Shown: positions 44,817-57,088 of the stretch, piece after piece
Layout: each line of letters starts with the position of its first letter
Position numbering within the stretch: position 1 is the stretch's first letter
Assembly: GCA_029851415.1 (NCBI GenBank)
Contig: CM056744.1
Coordinates: 70,612,172-70,676,171 of the forward strand
Source: Eretmocerus hayati
Lineage: Eukaryota; Arthropoda; Insecta; Hymenoptera; Aphelinidae
Direction of reading: 5' to 3'
DNA length: 64,000 bases
Made by a program: the position numbers and the translations under genes
Notes under the pieces: generated by a model
The model's input: only the letters and a program-made list of their open reading frames with translations
What the model was told of the DNA's origin: nothing
Database searches by the model: none

Positions 44817-47800
44817 CGGTGGGCCGAAGAAAGGTTTTTTTTCGAGAATCGATACGCCCCACACTGGGAACTTATGCAAATTTTTTCCGGACCATCTCTC
44901 ACAACCGAACCAGGCAAGAATTGACGAAGTGAGTTAGCTCGATGTCTCCGCCAACTCTTCCTCTTCACAGGAAAAGTTCTCAAATTAGTGACAGATCAAT
45001 TTTTTTCCCGTAATATTAGCGAATCTGAATAAAAATCTGCACCCGTTAGGCTCAAGTCAACTTCAAGTCGATGTAGAGACCCGAATTTTCACTCGATCGA
45101 GGTGAAATTTTGAACACTCTTCCAGTTCGATAGGGAAAAGGGGATAATGCGGTCAAAAATGGAATTATAATGATAGTCTTATCATTATAAAGTTTTTCCA
45201 TTTTTTGGCCAAAATTAATCAAATTTTATATGTATCGATAGAGAAAAAATTTTTCAATGCAGAAATGTAATGGGCTAAACTTTCTGACTATTGGATGATA
45301 TGATAAAAGGACTTTTAACCCTCTAAGAGAATCCGACACAGAAGTAGTTGACTTTGCGGTTTGACTTTTAGAGGCCCATAAGACCGATACCATCGGTAAA
45401 TCCCGACGGAAAATATAAGTCCGCAGCCAGGCTCGGGTCATGAACAACCCTCATAAAGCCATTATGAACTAACTCCAGCCAAATTCTGAATAATCGAAAT
45501 AATCGAATTGCCCCCATTCTGATTGCGGAATCTGCTTGCTGATACCAGGCTGATCAATTACAAACTTGAATGGGAGAAATCGGATAAGATTAACTGTAAA
45601 AAATGATTATCGGCGATATCACTACAATCGATATTATCTTATCAGATATTGGCCGATTTCGACCATTCGAGTTTCTAAATGATCGGCTTGATATCAGTAA
45701 GCATATTCCATTATCAGAGTGTGGTTAATCCAATTATTTTGATTAGTCAAAAATTGGATAGGAGATTCCGTAATGACCTTATGAGGGTCGTTTATTACTC
45801 AATACGGTCCCGGCTTGAGTAATAAACGACCCTCATAAAGTCATTACGGAATCTCCTATCCAACTTTTGACTAATCAAAATAATTGGATTAACCACACTC
45901 TGATAATGGAATATGCTTACTGATATCAAGCCGATCATTTAGAAACTCGAATGGTCGAAATCGGCCAATATCTGATAAGATAATATCGATTGTAGTGATA
46001 TCGCCGATTATCATTTTTTATAGTTAATCTTATCCGATTTCTCCCATTCAAGTTTGTAATTGATCAGCCTGGTATCAGCAAGCAGATTCCGCAATCAGAA
46101 TGGGGGCAATTCGATTATTTCGATTATTTAGAATTTGGCTGGAGTTAGTTCATAATGGCTTTATGAGGGTTGTTCATGACCCGAGCCTGGCTGCGGATTT
46201 ATATTTTCCGTCGGGATTTACCGATAGTATCGGTCTTATGGGCCTCTAAAAGTCAAACCGCAAAGTCAACTACTTCTGTATCGGCACCTCTTAGAGGGTT
46301 GAAAGTCCTTTTATCATATCATCCAATAGTCAGAAAGTTTAGCCCATTACATTTCTGCATTGAAAAATTTTTTCTCTATCGATACATATAAAATTTGATT
46401 AATTTTGGCCAAAAAATGGAAAAACTTTATAATGATAAGACTATCATTATAATTCCATTTTTGACCGCATTATCCCCTTTTCCCTATCGAACTGGGAGAG
46501 TGTTCAAAATTTCACCTCGATCGAGTGAAAATTCGGGTCTCTACATCGACTTGAAGTTGACTTGAGCCTAACGGGTGCAGATTTTTATTCAGATTCGCTA
46601 ATATTACGGGAAAAATATTGATCTGTCACTAATTTGAGAACTTTTCCTGTGAAGAGGAAGAGTTGGCGGAGACATCGAGCTAACTCACTTCGTCAAACCT
46701 TGCCTGGTTCGGTTGTGAGAGATGGTCCGGAAAAAATTTGCATAAGTTCCCAGTGTGCGCCCTAGCGTGGGAATGTTGCGTTTGTATATAGAGTTGTGAG
46801 AGAAAATTTGCTGAACGCTGAAAAATCAGATTTCAGGTTCCAGCAAGAGCCATCGAATTTTGATTAAAATTGACACCGGTTTGAATGGGAATGGACCTAA
46901 TTTGACACTTTTTTCTCGCTAACTTTGCTCGCATTTCTGGCGCATCTAAGCATTCTTCAACGTATCCAGCTCATTCTAAAGCTTGTTCCCAATCCTACAA
47001 AATGAGTTGGAGTACGTCACATTTCAACTAACCAGAACCAATCCATCTTAGTCTGTCCGAATAGTCATCATTATTAGTTTCAAGAACAGGGCGATTCTCC
47101 CTTCTAACTTCGCTTGTATTTCTGGCGCATCTGAACATTCTTCAACGTGTTCCAATCCATTTTCATGCTTGTCACAAAACCCACGAAATGTGCTCAAGTA
47201 CACTCACCGGACATAGTATCTGCACAAATGTCAAAGAATTTTTTGTTTCTGGGCCGTTGTTTTAATATCGATCAGACCATTTTTGGTGCTTTGATGATCG
47301 CAACCTCACCATCAACATTATAGAATTGGAATCTAGCATCAAAGTTTCAACTAGCAGTTGTGGGACGAAGAAGCTTTCTCAAATTTGTGCAGATATCATG
47401 TCCGGTGAGTGTACGTCTAGTTTCGACTAACCCGAGCCAATTCATCTCAATTTTCCCAAAAAGTGATAAGTTTTGAAAAATCCGAAAATAAGTGACTCCC
47501 CTCTCCCACCTCACTTGTTCCAAAACTCAAAATGGAGGAATTGAAATAGATTGGCTCGGGTTCTTCGAAATTGGACGTACTCCAGCTCATTTTGTAGGTT
47601 TCGTGAGAAGCATGAAAATGGATGAGGACCCGTTGGAGAATGTCCAGATACTCTCAAGATACAAGCAAAGTTAGAAGGGAGAATACCCCTATTCTTGGAA
47701 TTTCTGATGATGATCACTTCTTTTGAAAAAATTGAGATAGGTTGGTTCTGGTCACTCAAAATCAGACGGACTCCAACTCATCCTCTAGGATTTGAAACAA

Positions 47801-48054
47801 GCTTCAAGATGATCCGAAGTACGTTGGAAAATCTTTGTATGCGCTAGAAATGCAAGCAAAGTTACCGCAAAAATTAAGCACATTTCCATTTGAACCTGTG
47901 TTAATTTCGATGAAAGCTCCATGGCTCTTACCGGGACCCGAAATCACATTGCTCAGCGCCCAGCAAAAGTTTTTCCACATCTATATATACGAACACAACA
48001 TTTCCACGCTGGGGCGTATTGAATCTCGGAAAAAGCCCTTTTTTCGGCCCATCC
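44817..48054. mobile_element. 3.24-kb TA-flanked element composed of two palindromes
   Basis: Ends are inverted: CGGTGGGCCGAAGAAAGG at 44817 and the complement of GGATGGGCCGAAAAAAGGG ending at 48054. TA lies directly outside each (44815-44816, 48055-48056). Inside, palindrome 1 spans ~44865-46760 with ~940-bp arms meeting near 45813 (TTATTACTCAATACGGTCCCGGCTTGAGTAATAA). Palindrome 2 spans ~46765-48015 with weaker arms around 47390. Both start with a CGCCCCA(C/G)-type block, so a second foldback seems to sit in one end of the first. TA duplication suggests Tc1/mariner-type mobilisation. No transposase. Confidence 0.72.
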
Positions 48055-48056
48055 TA

Positions 48057-48985
48057 CTATACAACGGACTATATCAAGATAATTGATTAGCTATCTGCTA
48101 GCGTAGTTGTTTGTGTAATTATCACAAAATTGATGAACAAAATCAAGCTCAAGTTGGTGATACTTTGTCAAAAATGTGTTGAATTTCAAATGGTATCACG
48201 GAGCAAGCTTGCTGTGGAAAGTTTTTCAAAAAAATTCCATCCACCTAGGTGACACAGATGTTCATCACTTGGTTGAATTGACACCTGGTTGGATTTTCAA
48301 ACATTGGTTGAATATGCTCATCGATAATTCAACCAATTTTCTCGGAGTAGCCCGTGAGACTCGCTGTTACCCTGGCTACTCATCAGACCGTCGAAATAAC
48401 TTCAGTCAATTCTGGGGGGATAGAGCAACTCTGTTTCATCCGAGAACTGAAGAATTAGCTATGATACAATTCCCAGAGAGAGCCACCTAGTGAGAGAAAA
48501 AGAGTCCTATGAGACGACTTCATGTAAGTGTAATGAGTTTAATTATAAGTGATTCCACGACTGGATGAGAATTGCAGCTTTCCTTTATTATCTCGTAACG
48601 AGATCACTACAAGATTTTCAATCATTTCGCAATCTCTGAGTTTGATTCCATTTCTCATACTGTAATGGAGACTAGAAGGAGGACATAAGCATATAATAGT
48701 CAATAATCTGAACTTACGAAGCTTTGGAACGGGTCGTACCAGCTCTGCCAAACGAATCGAACTCGAACTCATGAGTTATGTCTTCCGTTAAGTTTCTGTG
48801 ATATCATCATACCAAATGTATTCTCATTTCTCTGAGACTGAGTTTGCAGACTGAAATTGTGATTCCAGCGAATAATACAATGGATGAATGATTGAACCCT
48901 CGAATGATTCACAACGAGTTGCATACTTTTCCTCGAGATTTGCACCTGATGTGCACTTCGCTCAACTGTTATACACTCATCGGGG
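48057..48985. other. intergenic DNA; unrecognised 104-codon frame
   Basis: A frame at 48176-48490 (WYHGASLLWKVFQKN..., ...NFSQFWGDRATLFHP...) has an amino-acid mix that could be coding, but I recognise no domain and see no splice context. Otherwise nothing. Confidence 0.25.
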
Positions 48986-50115
48986 TGGATCTAGCACAAC
49001 TTTTCAAGATACTCATTTTGACGCGAAATCTTCCGCTCGTTCAATTGCCGAGGTCAAAATTTCGGAAACCCGCCGGGAATGCCTTGAAAATGATCAAAAT
49101 TCCGAATGAATGGTTTTTTTTGGCAAAACCGCGTATACCACCAAATTTGTATTGAAAAGTGTAACAACTCTCTTCCTCATGAAGATTCGCGTGAATTGCT
49201 CCCTTCCCGAATTACAGTAGCTTTTCGAGTTCACGCAAGCGTTTTCTGTCTTCCACAATATTCCACTGTAATACGGACCTCTGGATACAGTCAAAGAAAA
49301 TTCTCAAAATACATATTTTGACGTAAAATTTCCCACTCTGTCGATTGCCGAGGTCAAAATCTCGGAAACCTGCCGAAAAAGTCTTAGAAATGAACAAAAA
49401 CCTCCGGAAAGTGGATTTTTGGGCAAAATCACGGATATAGTCAAATTCGTATCGGAAAAAGTAACATCCTTGTTCCCCATAAAAACTCGCGTAAATTGCT
49501 TACTTCCCGAATTACAGTTTCTTCTCGAGCGCTCTCAAGCGTTTTCCTGTCTTCCATTATATATCACTGTGGTACGGACTTCTCAGTACATCCGAAAAAG
49601 AATTCCAAGATACAATTTCTGGAGTGACGTTACCCGCTCTTTCGATCGCCGGGGTTGGAATTCTGGAAACCTGCCGAAAAAGCTTTGAAAATGACCAAAA
49701 ACCCCAAAAGATGGCTTCCCCGGCAAAACCAGGTATACCACCAGATTTGTATCGAAGAATGTAAAAACTTTGTTCTGTCTAAGAATCTGCATAAATTTCT
49801 CCCTTTCCGAGTAACAGTAGCTTTTCGAGCACATTCAAGCGTTTTCTCTCTTCCACTATATTCCACTGTACGACGGACCTCTGAGTAGAGCCAAGAATAT
49901 TTTCAAGATATTTATTCTGACGGGAAGTTTCCCGCTATTCCGATTGCCGAGGTCAAAATTTCGGAAACCTGTCGAGGAAGCCTTGAAAATGGCCGAAAAC
50001 CCCGAAAAATGGCTCTTCCGGCAAAACCAGGTATACCACCAAATTTGTAATGGAAAATGTAACAACTTCATTCCCCATGAAAATTTGCGTTAATTGCTCC
50101 TCCTCTGAATTAAAC
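48986..50115 (+). repeat. ~298-bp tandem repeat, about 3.75 units
   Basis: The landmark ATTGCCGAGGTCAAAAT(T/C)TCGGAAAC occurs near 49044, 49342, 49640 (diverged) and 49938, giving a 298-bp period. Other shared words are GGCAAAACC(G/A)(C/G)GTATACCACCA, GAATTACAGTAGCTTTTCGAG and CTTCCAC(T/A)ATATTCCACTGT. Open frames on both strands are by-products of the repeat. Confidence 0.88.
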
Positions 50116-50864
50116 CCTCAATACTGGTCTTTCACAGTATTTTCGTGGTTTTTTGCTAGCCACCAGCGTATGAGTTGAGAAGGCCTCTCGAGGGGAAAGG
50201 ACTGAGATTCTACATGTCAAAATCTACAATTTCCCACCTTTAAGCATTCCGATATCGCATTCGATGATGTAGTGCCAGAAAGGAAAGTGCAATGTCACGT
50301 CAGATCACTGATGACACACCTAAGACCGTCGATCAGCGCACAGACGTTGCGTGGCTAGTGAAATGGTCACTGGTGAAAGACGCGGGGAGGTTGCCCGAAA
50401 CTCACTCCGTCCGAGTAATAACCAAGTATCGTGTGTAAGGATATTGCGAGTGGAAGGATATCTTTCTCGTAGAGAATGGAGGTCACGCAACTAATGTGGA
50501 GGAATATCTAACTCTCGTAACATGATTGGTGGTCTATCGGGCTCCTTGTGTGGAAAATTCTACATGCGGATCAGTAATTTCGATGATACTCTTCGGGGGG
50601 ATTGATCATTCCCGGTTGTCTGAACCTTCCACAAGTCTCTTCATACCATTTTCGTAAGGGTCAACAGCTTCAATCCCGTGTTCCATACTTCATAGCATGT
50701 TCCATTACAAGTGATCAGAGGTTCGTATCTTCTGGGCCCATATCATTCAGCTATGGGGGTGGAGGACCTCAAATTGTGTTACCGTCCCTAATTTCATGAG
50801 AACTACGAGCTCTCATCCAAACTCCCTCTGATCTGTGTTAGAATAATCGTATTATTCCTCGCAG
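50116..50864. other. non-coding DNA upstream of the Ebony-like exon
   Basis: No exon-like similarity recognised. The last ~30 bases (ATTATTCCTCGCAG) form the acceptor of the exon that follows, so at least part is intronic if the gene is real. Confidence 0.4.
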
Positions 50865-51061
50865 GATTCGCAAGAGTTTACCGAACAGGCGATTATGCAA
50901 GACTCAAGAACCAACAGCTATTTTACGAAGGACGGAGGGATAATCAGATCAAAGTGAGGGGTCATCGCATTGATCTTTCTGAGATTGAGAGAGTGGTGTT
51001 GAATATGGTTGTAGTAGATGATGTGGCTGTATTACCAAAAAAAGATGAAAATTCTGGGGAG
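50865..51061 (+). CDS. exon of an Ebony-like NRPS adenylation domain
   Basis: A 197-bp exon bounded by a good acceptor (cctcgcag) and donor (gag|gtaagg). Translated with two leading bases it encodes 65 residues: VYRTGDYARL, then EGRRDNQIKVRGHRIDLSEIE and VVDDVAVLPKK. YRTGD is adenylation motif A7, and GRxDxQ(I/V)K(V/I)RGxRI(D/E)LxEIE is A8, which hinges the small C-terminal subdomain over the active site. Combining RGHR with a D-L-S-E-I-E run is typical of insect Ebony (beta-alanyl-biogenic-amine synthase, which conjugates beta-alanine to dopamine or histamine). Other adenylate-forming enzymes such as aminoadipate-reductase homologues cannot be excluded. No other exon of the gene was recognised upstream, so it is either a gene with very long introns or a captured fragment. 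Confidence 0.65.
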
Positions 51062-51311
51062 GTAAGGAGGAGAGTATTCTACATTCATTTTTTAGGTAAC
51101 ACTACCTCCACTTAGAATCACCCACTTACATTCCATCCGAGAAAGGATTTGCCCATCCTGGGAGGATGTGATTCTAGATAGTGAAAGAAGGGACATGAAT
51201 TTCTCCATCATGCTTGGAACGTCTCCTATCTGAAGATGATCTATTCTTCGGTTAGGGCTTCCGAAGCAATTTCAGCAACATTCTCGGATACTGAATAAAG
51301 GAAAACATGAG

Positions 51312-51368
51312 ATTTTGGCAGCCTCTTTTGCAGTTCACATGGAACTCCGAGAAATTAGTCCAATACAC
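51312..51368 (+). CDS. possible next exon of the Ebony-like gene
   Basis: A short stretch encoding ILAASFAVHMELREISPIH would follow the previous exon in phase, with ILA(A/F) as expected after motif A8, and it ends at a donor, cac|gtgaga. The acceptor before it is poor (no pyrimidine tract), while a better acceptor at gcctcttttgcag gives a frame that stops soon. Tentative. Confidence 0.25.
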
Positions 51369-53993
51369 GTGAGAATATGAGCATGAAATCTAGGTATCAG
51401 GTCTGATGTTCATGATGAATGAATTCTTGAAGAATAAGAAGAGCTATCTTAAGAGCAACCCGTCCAATCTAGCTGGAAACTGTTATGAGATATTTTCGTC
51501 ACAAAAAAGGAGCAGTTTGATTATATTCGGATCCGCTAAATACCTGGTAGGAGCACTTGAGCTACTCTCATGATGAAGAATGCCAAGAATCATCCTTGTC
51601 ATGGAAATATTGTTCTTGGCCCTATTTATCACTGAGATGGTCCTGAGGGCATGTAGGAACTCTATCTTATCATGTGAGCAAAACAATACCAAATTGGATT
51701 TGCGAGTTCAATCTCAAGGAAGTGGACTCCTTATACTTCATCTCGAGATAAAATTCACCACCTGGGACGAAAGAGGAGTTGATTGGTTCTGTTGTTTCTT
51801 CAGAATCGTGGTCAGTGAGGTTGAGCCGATGAACGTGTAGTACAGTGCTTAAGATCCCAGGTCGACAACAGCTCCTGGATCAGCTCGATTCTTCCTCTGG
51901 ATGGTAGACCCAATCCCTGAGTACAGAGCCAGAGATCAGTTCTCAGCAATCTCCCCAAAGGTGATACATATCGACTGTAGATCACAAATAGGCGAAGCGG
52001 TTCCTGGTAATCCTACATTTTGGCTGATACCGGTTGATACAGGTCAATACTCATTATGAACTGGTACGTGATCACCTTTCTCCTCCCCTCATGCTCGAAA
52101 CCGCAAGGGGGGTTGGGGCATGGTGCCTCATCCCTGGAGTCTGACGAGCTCCCAGCCCCAGTCATCGCCCACCGGAGCGAGGAGACCGCACATCTCCATC
52201 CGGCACCACGGGAGTGGGTGAGTCTAGGGACGCGAATTGGAATTGCCCTCGGGCGATAACAATGCGAGCCCGAAAGACTCATCCATCATCCCGAGGGACT
52301 CCCTGGGCTCTCAGGAAGCCTAGAAGAGTCCCAAAACCCCCACCGAGGGGAGGGTCTCGGCCTTGTGCTGACCTTATTCCCCTCATGCTCGAAACATCTC
52401 AGAGGGGGAGTAGTTACTGCTCCCTACCCAGTACAGAACGAATACGTGACAAATCTTCGAGTGAGACTGTAGAGATTACATGAGAGTGGTTGTCAGCACG
52501 TAATTAATTCAGAAGAAGTACATGACGGGTTATGGAGCCAAGGCTCGAAGCATCACGTACCAGTAGTTGTGAGTATTTCCGAATAATAACTTAGGATGGA
52601 AGGGGTATTCGATGAGCTCAGGGAGCGTTTTGTGGGGCATCATGAGGTAGCAATGAATGCCGGCGCGTAGCAAGTATAAAACGAGTACGTAATGGACTCA
52701 GTCAGCGGAAATAGTAAGGCTATGCGGATTTTGCGCCAAAAGTGCATCGCGAAGACGTGTATTTCAAGCGCGGAAAGTGCATTGTGTTATGCACTTTGCT
52801 CAATAGTCGCGGCCCGGGCGCGGGCCCGGCGCGGATCCGCGCTCGCGCGCGCATAAAGTGGTGTGTGCGATATCGAAGCAGGAGGACAAGGAAGGATTGT
52901 ACGGTGGCTTTCTTAGTTGATGTGAATAGAGACTCAACAGCAGCCTCCACATATTGTGACAGTCACCGCCAACGTTGGTTTTATTCTAGGGTACACCACG
53001 TGGAGGTGTCGGTCGGATTTCGTACCCCACGTCTACGTCCCAGTCAGTCTGTCTCAGTCTTGAGTCAATATTGGTAAAGTAACTCGATGAACGATGGACA
53101 ATTCACGATTAAGAAAACAGAAGTTGATGGAAAGGTCGTGACTCGGAATGCTTACATTTCAAGTCGTGACAATTGATTCCATCAGTGGCGTATTGAGAAA
53201 TGAGAAAGAAAAGTGTCTCAATGAATATAGGGTAGAAGATTCATGTAGAGATATCAAGTTCATCCATTTTATTGAGTGGGATCAAGGCTTACATGTTTAT
53301 TTTTCCTACATTTTCCTTGCTTTCCCCTTCCTCCTTCCACGTACAGTAGGTTTTTTAATCGACTCCCTCTTGCCCGCCTTTTCCTCCCTCTCCTTCCTAC
53401 AAGAATTCAAGTATTTCAGATCATGCATGGGGGGTCATGATAAGATGCTCGTTTATCTTTGGGTATCATCTTCATCCTCTTCCATCAATTCCGATTCCTT
53501 ATCTTCACTACTACTACTACTATCTTCTATGTAACGTTTCTTTCTAACGTTACCTGTTTCCATACCCTGATCTTCTCCTTTTCCTCCTTCTCCAGCTTGA
53601 ACGAAAGTCATGTCAAATTTACCCAGATGAGTTACAAAATCTTTCCCAGAATTGAACGCTGGAAGGGATTGACGAGAGTTCGACTTAATTGATTGAGATA
53701 TCTTCTGAGGTAGATAAATAGTTCGTATCTGCTCTCCATCCTAAATTTCCAGTAAGCAGGTCTCCCACCACGGAGAGTTAACCATTCTTCCCGCTAGTAT
53801 CCTGTAAGGCTTTCCAATGACCATATCGATAACCTTCAATTTAGGCGGGTAAGCGGGGTTGTTCAAAGTTTGGTAGGAAGCCATTATCCCTATGCAACGG
53901 ATTGAAATGATAAATACATATTAGGTACATTAAGAAGTTGGAGAGAGGGAGAGAGAAAAACGAAGACGTGGATTGATCATATCAGAGTATCCT
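51369..53993. other. intergenic/intronic DNA with two GC-rich patches
   Basis: 52080-52480 is GC-rich and contains CCTCATGCTCGAAAC twice (52086 and 52381), perhaps ends of a small repeat. 52790-52850 is a CpG-rich, CGCG-dense patch (CGGCCCGGGCGCGGGCCCGGCGCGG). A run of TACTACTAC near 53508 lies in simple sequence. No gene recognised. Confidence 0.35.
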
Positions 53994-54815
53994 TCATTGC
54001 TGGATTGTAAGATGTGGAGGGATATTTCTGTGACCCCATGGAAGTGTATCGATTTGATTAGAGTCTGTCCAACGCTTATCATCCCCCCGTCTAAGAGCTA
54101 CTTTGTGCTCTTTCACAGTGTAGACGTTGTGTAATCTATTGCGTATCAACCTTTGTTCACAGATTAAACTTTTGTCTTCGAATAGAAAAAGATAATAGTC
54201 GTTGGAGGATATTCTATTCTTTATCACTGATCGTGAAACTCCTCTTGCTACTCTCTTCCCCTCTGGACTACCATCTTCATTATAAATTAGTGAGGCATAC
54301 ATTTTTGAACCGATCCTTATGAATTTGTGAAGAATCATCTCATTCAACTCATCCTTCATCAAGCTGATAACTCGATTATTCACACGTGGGATGGAGAAAG
54401 GATTATCGATTTCGTACCCATATGTATCGAACACTGTTCGACAATCCCTTTTGATAAGATCAGTGTAGATATCTTCACAATCTATCTCATAGATGAGACT
54501 ATCTGTGTCCGTATATAAAAGGTTACACGTCTTGGAACCTTGCTTCTCCATATAATCATAGTGAAATGAGTACATCTGTAATTCAGCAAGATCAAGAACA
54601 CACATTCCAACGTGAATTGGTTTATCGGATATGATCCTTGTTCGTTTGAACTCTAATCCAATTAGATTAGGTGAAAATATCACTAACCGATGGAAGTTCG
54701 GTTTAGATATCAAGTTATTTGCTCCGTAACGACCTCCACATCGGTTCACAATCTTCACATCTATCTCATTCCTCTTATTCTGGATTGTCTTATCAAAGAC
54801 CGCGTTATTCATCAT
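53994..54815 (-). pseudogene. Polinton-type DNA polymerase B, C-terminal part (motifs B and C)
   Basis: A 273-codon minus-strand frame beginning at KMMNNAVFDKT (palm/finger motif B, usually NNSVFGKT) and containing PIHVGMCVLDLAELQMYSFHYDYM, followed by LLYTDTDSLIYEI. The latter is motif C with both catalytic Asp residues intact. The tail continues with FIRIGSKMYASLI and GVSRSVIKN. It belongs to the protein-primed family B polymerases (DNA_pol_B_2) of Polinton/Maverick elements. It is separated from 55035 by a TAG at 55032-55034 and a frameshifted stretch that still encodes recognisable PolB residues. Confidence 0.87.
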
Positions 54816-55034
54816 TTTATATAGATTACGATCTGATTTATTCGTGGCTATCTCTCGTAGTCGAGAATTTAATCTAATGTAAGGTTCTAATCAGTTGCTA
54901 TGAGAAAATTTGAGAACTCTATGGATTTTGACGAGTCGAGTACCATGCTCGATCATTTGCTTCAGATATTTGTAGTGCACAACGTAATTCTTCTTATCGT
55001 GAAATGTAGCCATCAGCTTCTTATTTTTATCCTT

Positions 55035-55576
55035 CTAATTTAGAGGTGAGAGTAAATGCTCTGGAGCAAAAGGATAATCTGCATGATCATCATGAACTTC
55101 CTCGGGATATTCCAAGTCTACTTCAAGAATGTAACCTTTTGGAGAATCGTCATTAATATCCATGACATTAGAGTTTGAAATATTTATCACCCATTCAAAA
55201 TCACTCTGCGGAAGTTTCTCGAGCATGGCGCCCCCATAGAAGTTGTTCTTATCCAAATATATGAGATACTTTGATTCCTTTGTTGGATTGTAGTCCTTCC
55301 CCATGTATTTATCATAAGATTCAGCGTAATGCTTTGAACATTGTACGAAACCTCCTCTGATTCCTTTTTCAATGAAAAGAAGCATATCAACATCTGTTAA
55401 TAACTCTAATTCAACCCGCGTATATAGAGGCATGACGGCCCATCCAAAACCCGGTAGGACGAAGTAGTGGGCTGAATCGAGGTGATAACTTGAAAGACAA
55501 CATTCTCTGAAATTTTCGAAGACATCTACTGATAAAAGAACGTCTGTCTTCAGGTAAAGATCGGCATAATCACCAA
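55035..55576 (-). pseudogene. Polinton-type DNA polymerase B, palm start (motif A)
   Basis: The minus-strand sequence encodes GDYADLYLKTDVLLSVDVFENFREC, then TDVDMLLFIEKGIRGG and KYLIYLDKNNFYGGAMLEKLP. LDKNNFYG is polymerase motif A (DxNxLYG in Polintons) with the catalytic Asp, and the first segment is the exonuclease-III/TPR1-side linker. The frame reads through from the palindromic insert that ends at 55577, so codons before GDY are partly insert-derived. The three-Asp palm core (motifs A and C) survives across the pieces. Confidence 0.86.
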
Positions 55577-57088
55577 CACGGTGTCCTTCAACCAACTTTA
55601 AATGAGTCGGAAGACCACCTCGCCAAATATTTTCTTAAATGGTTGTTAAGGGCCCAAATAACATCTCCCAACTGTTTTCAAAATCGCCTACGTTAGAATT
55701 TTCAAATAAATCAACTTTTATGATTTTTCTTGAAAAAATTGTCGAAAAACGACTCTGACGCGCTTTGGTGATGATGAACGCTTAGTTATATGCTTCAAAT
55801 TCCACAAAAATTTTGTTAGAAAGTGCAGATGGTTCATAACACTCTATCCCAAAAGATTCGCAATGTAATGTGTAGAGGAAGGGACAGGCTCCGTGAGCTG
55901 TGACTAATGCTTGGGTAGAGAGTCAGATGGCGAATATAGAAAGGTATATACCACCTATCTATATTGGGAAATTTGTCGTCTGCTCACGGCTCTGTCTTCT
56001 TCTCACTCACATTGGTCCTAATAATATGTACACAATGCCTTGGACTCTCGGCAAGGTCCTCATCGCGCAACAAAAGCTCTCACTCCGGTTCTGGAGAGCT
56101 TGCAGGTATGTCATACCTGATCCACATCTCGCATTTGAGTGGAGAGGGTAGCTCTATCGTAGTTCTAAGATGCCACGTCTTTGCTTTCATGAAGAGAATC
56201 GACTCAAATTTTGGGTATTGTGCACGAAGAAGGAGATGGGAGTGCAGAAGCTGAAAAGAGACATGGAGGACCGCTCCAAAAATGTTCAGCGATTGACGTG
56301 CAGGATGATAAAGAACCTTCATCTATATGTCAGACATAGGTGAGTCAGATAGGGCAATCTATCAATCTGACCGTCAATCGCTGAACATTCTTGGAGCAGT
56401 CTTCCATGTCTCTTTTCAGCTTCTGCACTCCCATCTCCTTTTTCATGCACAATACCCGAAATTTGAGTCGATTTTTTGCATGGAAGCAAAGACGTGGCAT
56501 CTTAGAACTACGATAGAGCTACCTCCTCCACTCAAATGCGAGATGTGGAGCAGTTATGACATACCTGCAAGCTCTCCAGAACCGGATTGAGAGCTCTTGT
56601 TGCGCGATGAGGACCTTGCCGAGAGTCCAAGGCATTGTGTACATATTATTAGGACCAATGTGAGTAAGAAGGAGACAGAGCCGTGAGCAGACGACAAAGT
56701 TCCCAATATAGATAGGTGGACCTTTCTAAATTCGCCATCTGACTCTCTACCCAAGCATTAGTCACAGCTCACGAAGCCTATCCCTTCCTCTACGCATTAC
56801 ATTGCGAATCTTTTGGGATAGAGTGTCATGAACCATCTGCACTTTCTAACGAAATTTTTGTGAAATTTGAAGCATATAACTAAGCGTTCAACATCACCAA
56901 AGCGCGTCAAAGTCATTTTTGGCGATTTTTTCAGAAGAAAATCATAAAAGTTGATTTATTTGAAAATTCTAACGTAGGCGATTTTAAAAACAGTTGGAAG
57001 ATGTTATTTGAGCCCTGAACAACCATTTAAGAAAATATTTGGCGAGGTGGTCTTCCGACTCATTTAAAGTTGGTTTAAGGACACCGTG
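55577..57088. mobile_element. 1512-bp palindromic transposon inserted in PolB, 4-bp TSD CCAA
   Basis: Ends CACGGTGTCCTT(C/A)AACCAAC and its complement, flanked by exact CCAA duplications (55573-55576 and 57089-57092). Arms of ~720 bp pair at roughly 90 percent or better, with a ~70-bp centre near 56335. It splits a conserved PolB codon run; the codons flanking the two duplications are in register with a clean insertion. CAC...GTG ends plus a 4-bp duplication fit Chapaev-like members of the CMC superfamily; CACGGTG also resembles the CACAGTG heptamer of Transib/RAG-type ends. No transposase inside. Confidence 0.85.

Noticed and set aside
47700..47720. Other CTGATGA words as hammerhead cores (also near 9475, 30310 and 41915)
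   Set aside because: No stem II plus GAAA follows at the needed distance.
48892..50071. Overlapping open frames on both strands
   Set aside because: By-products of the 298-bp tandem repeat; they do not extend past it and match no domain.
52790..52860. CpG-rich patch as a gene promoter
   Set aside because: Short, isolated, with no first exon recognisable downstream.
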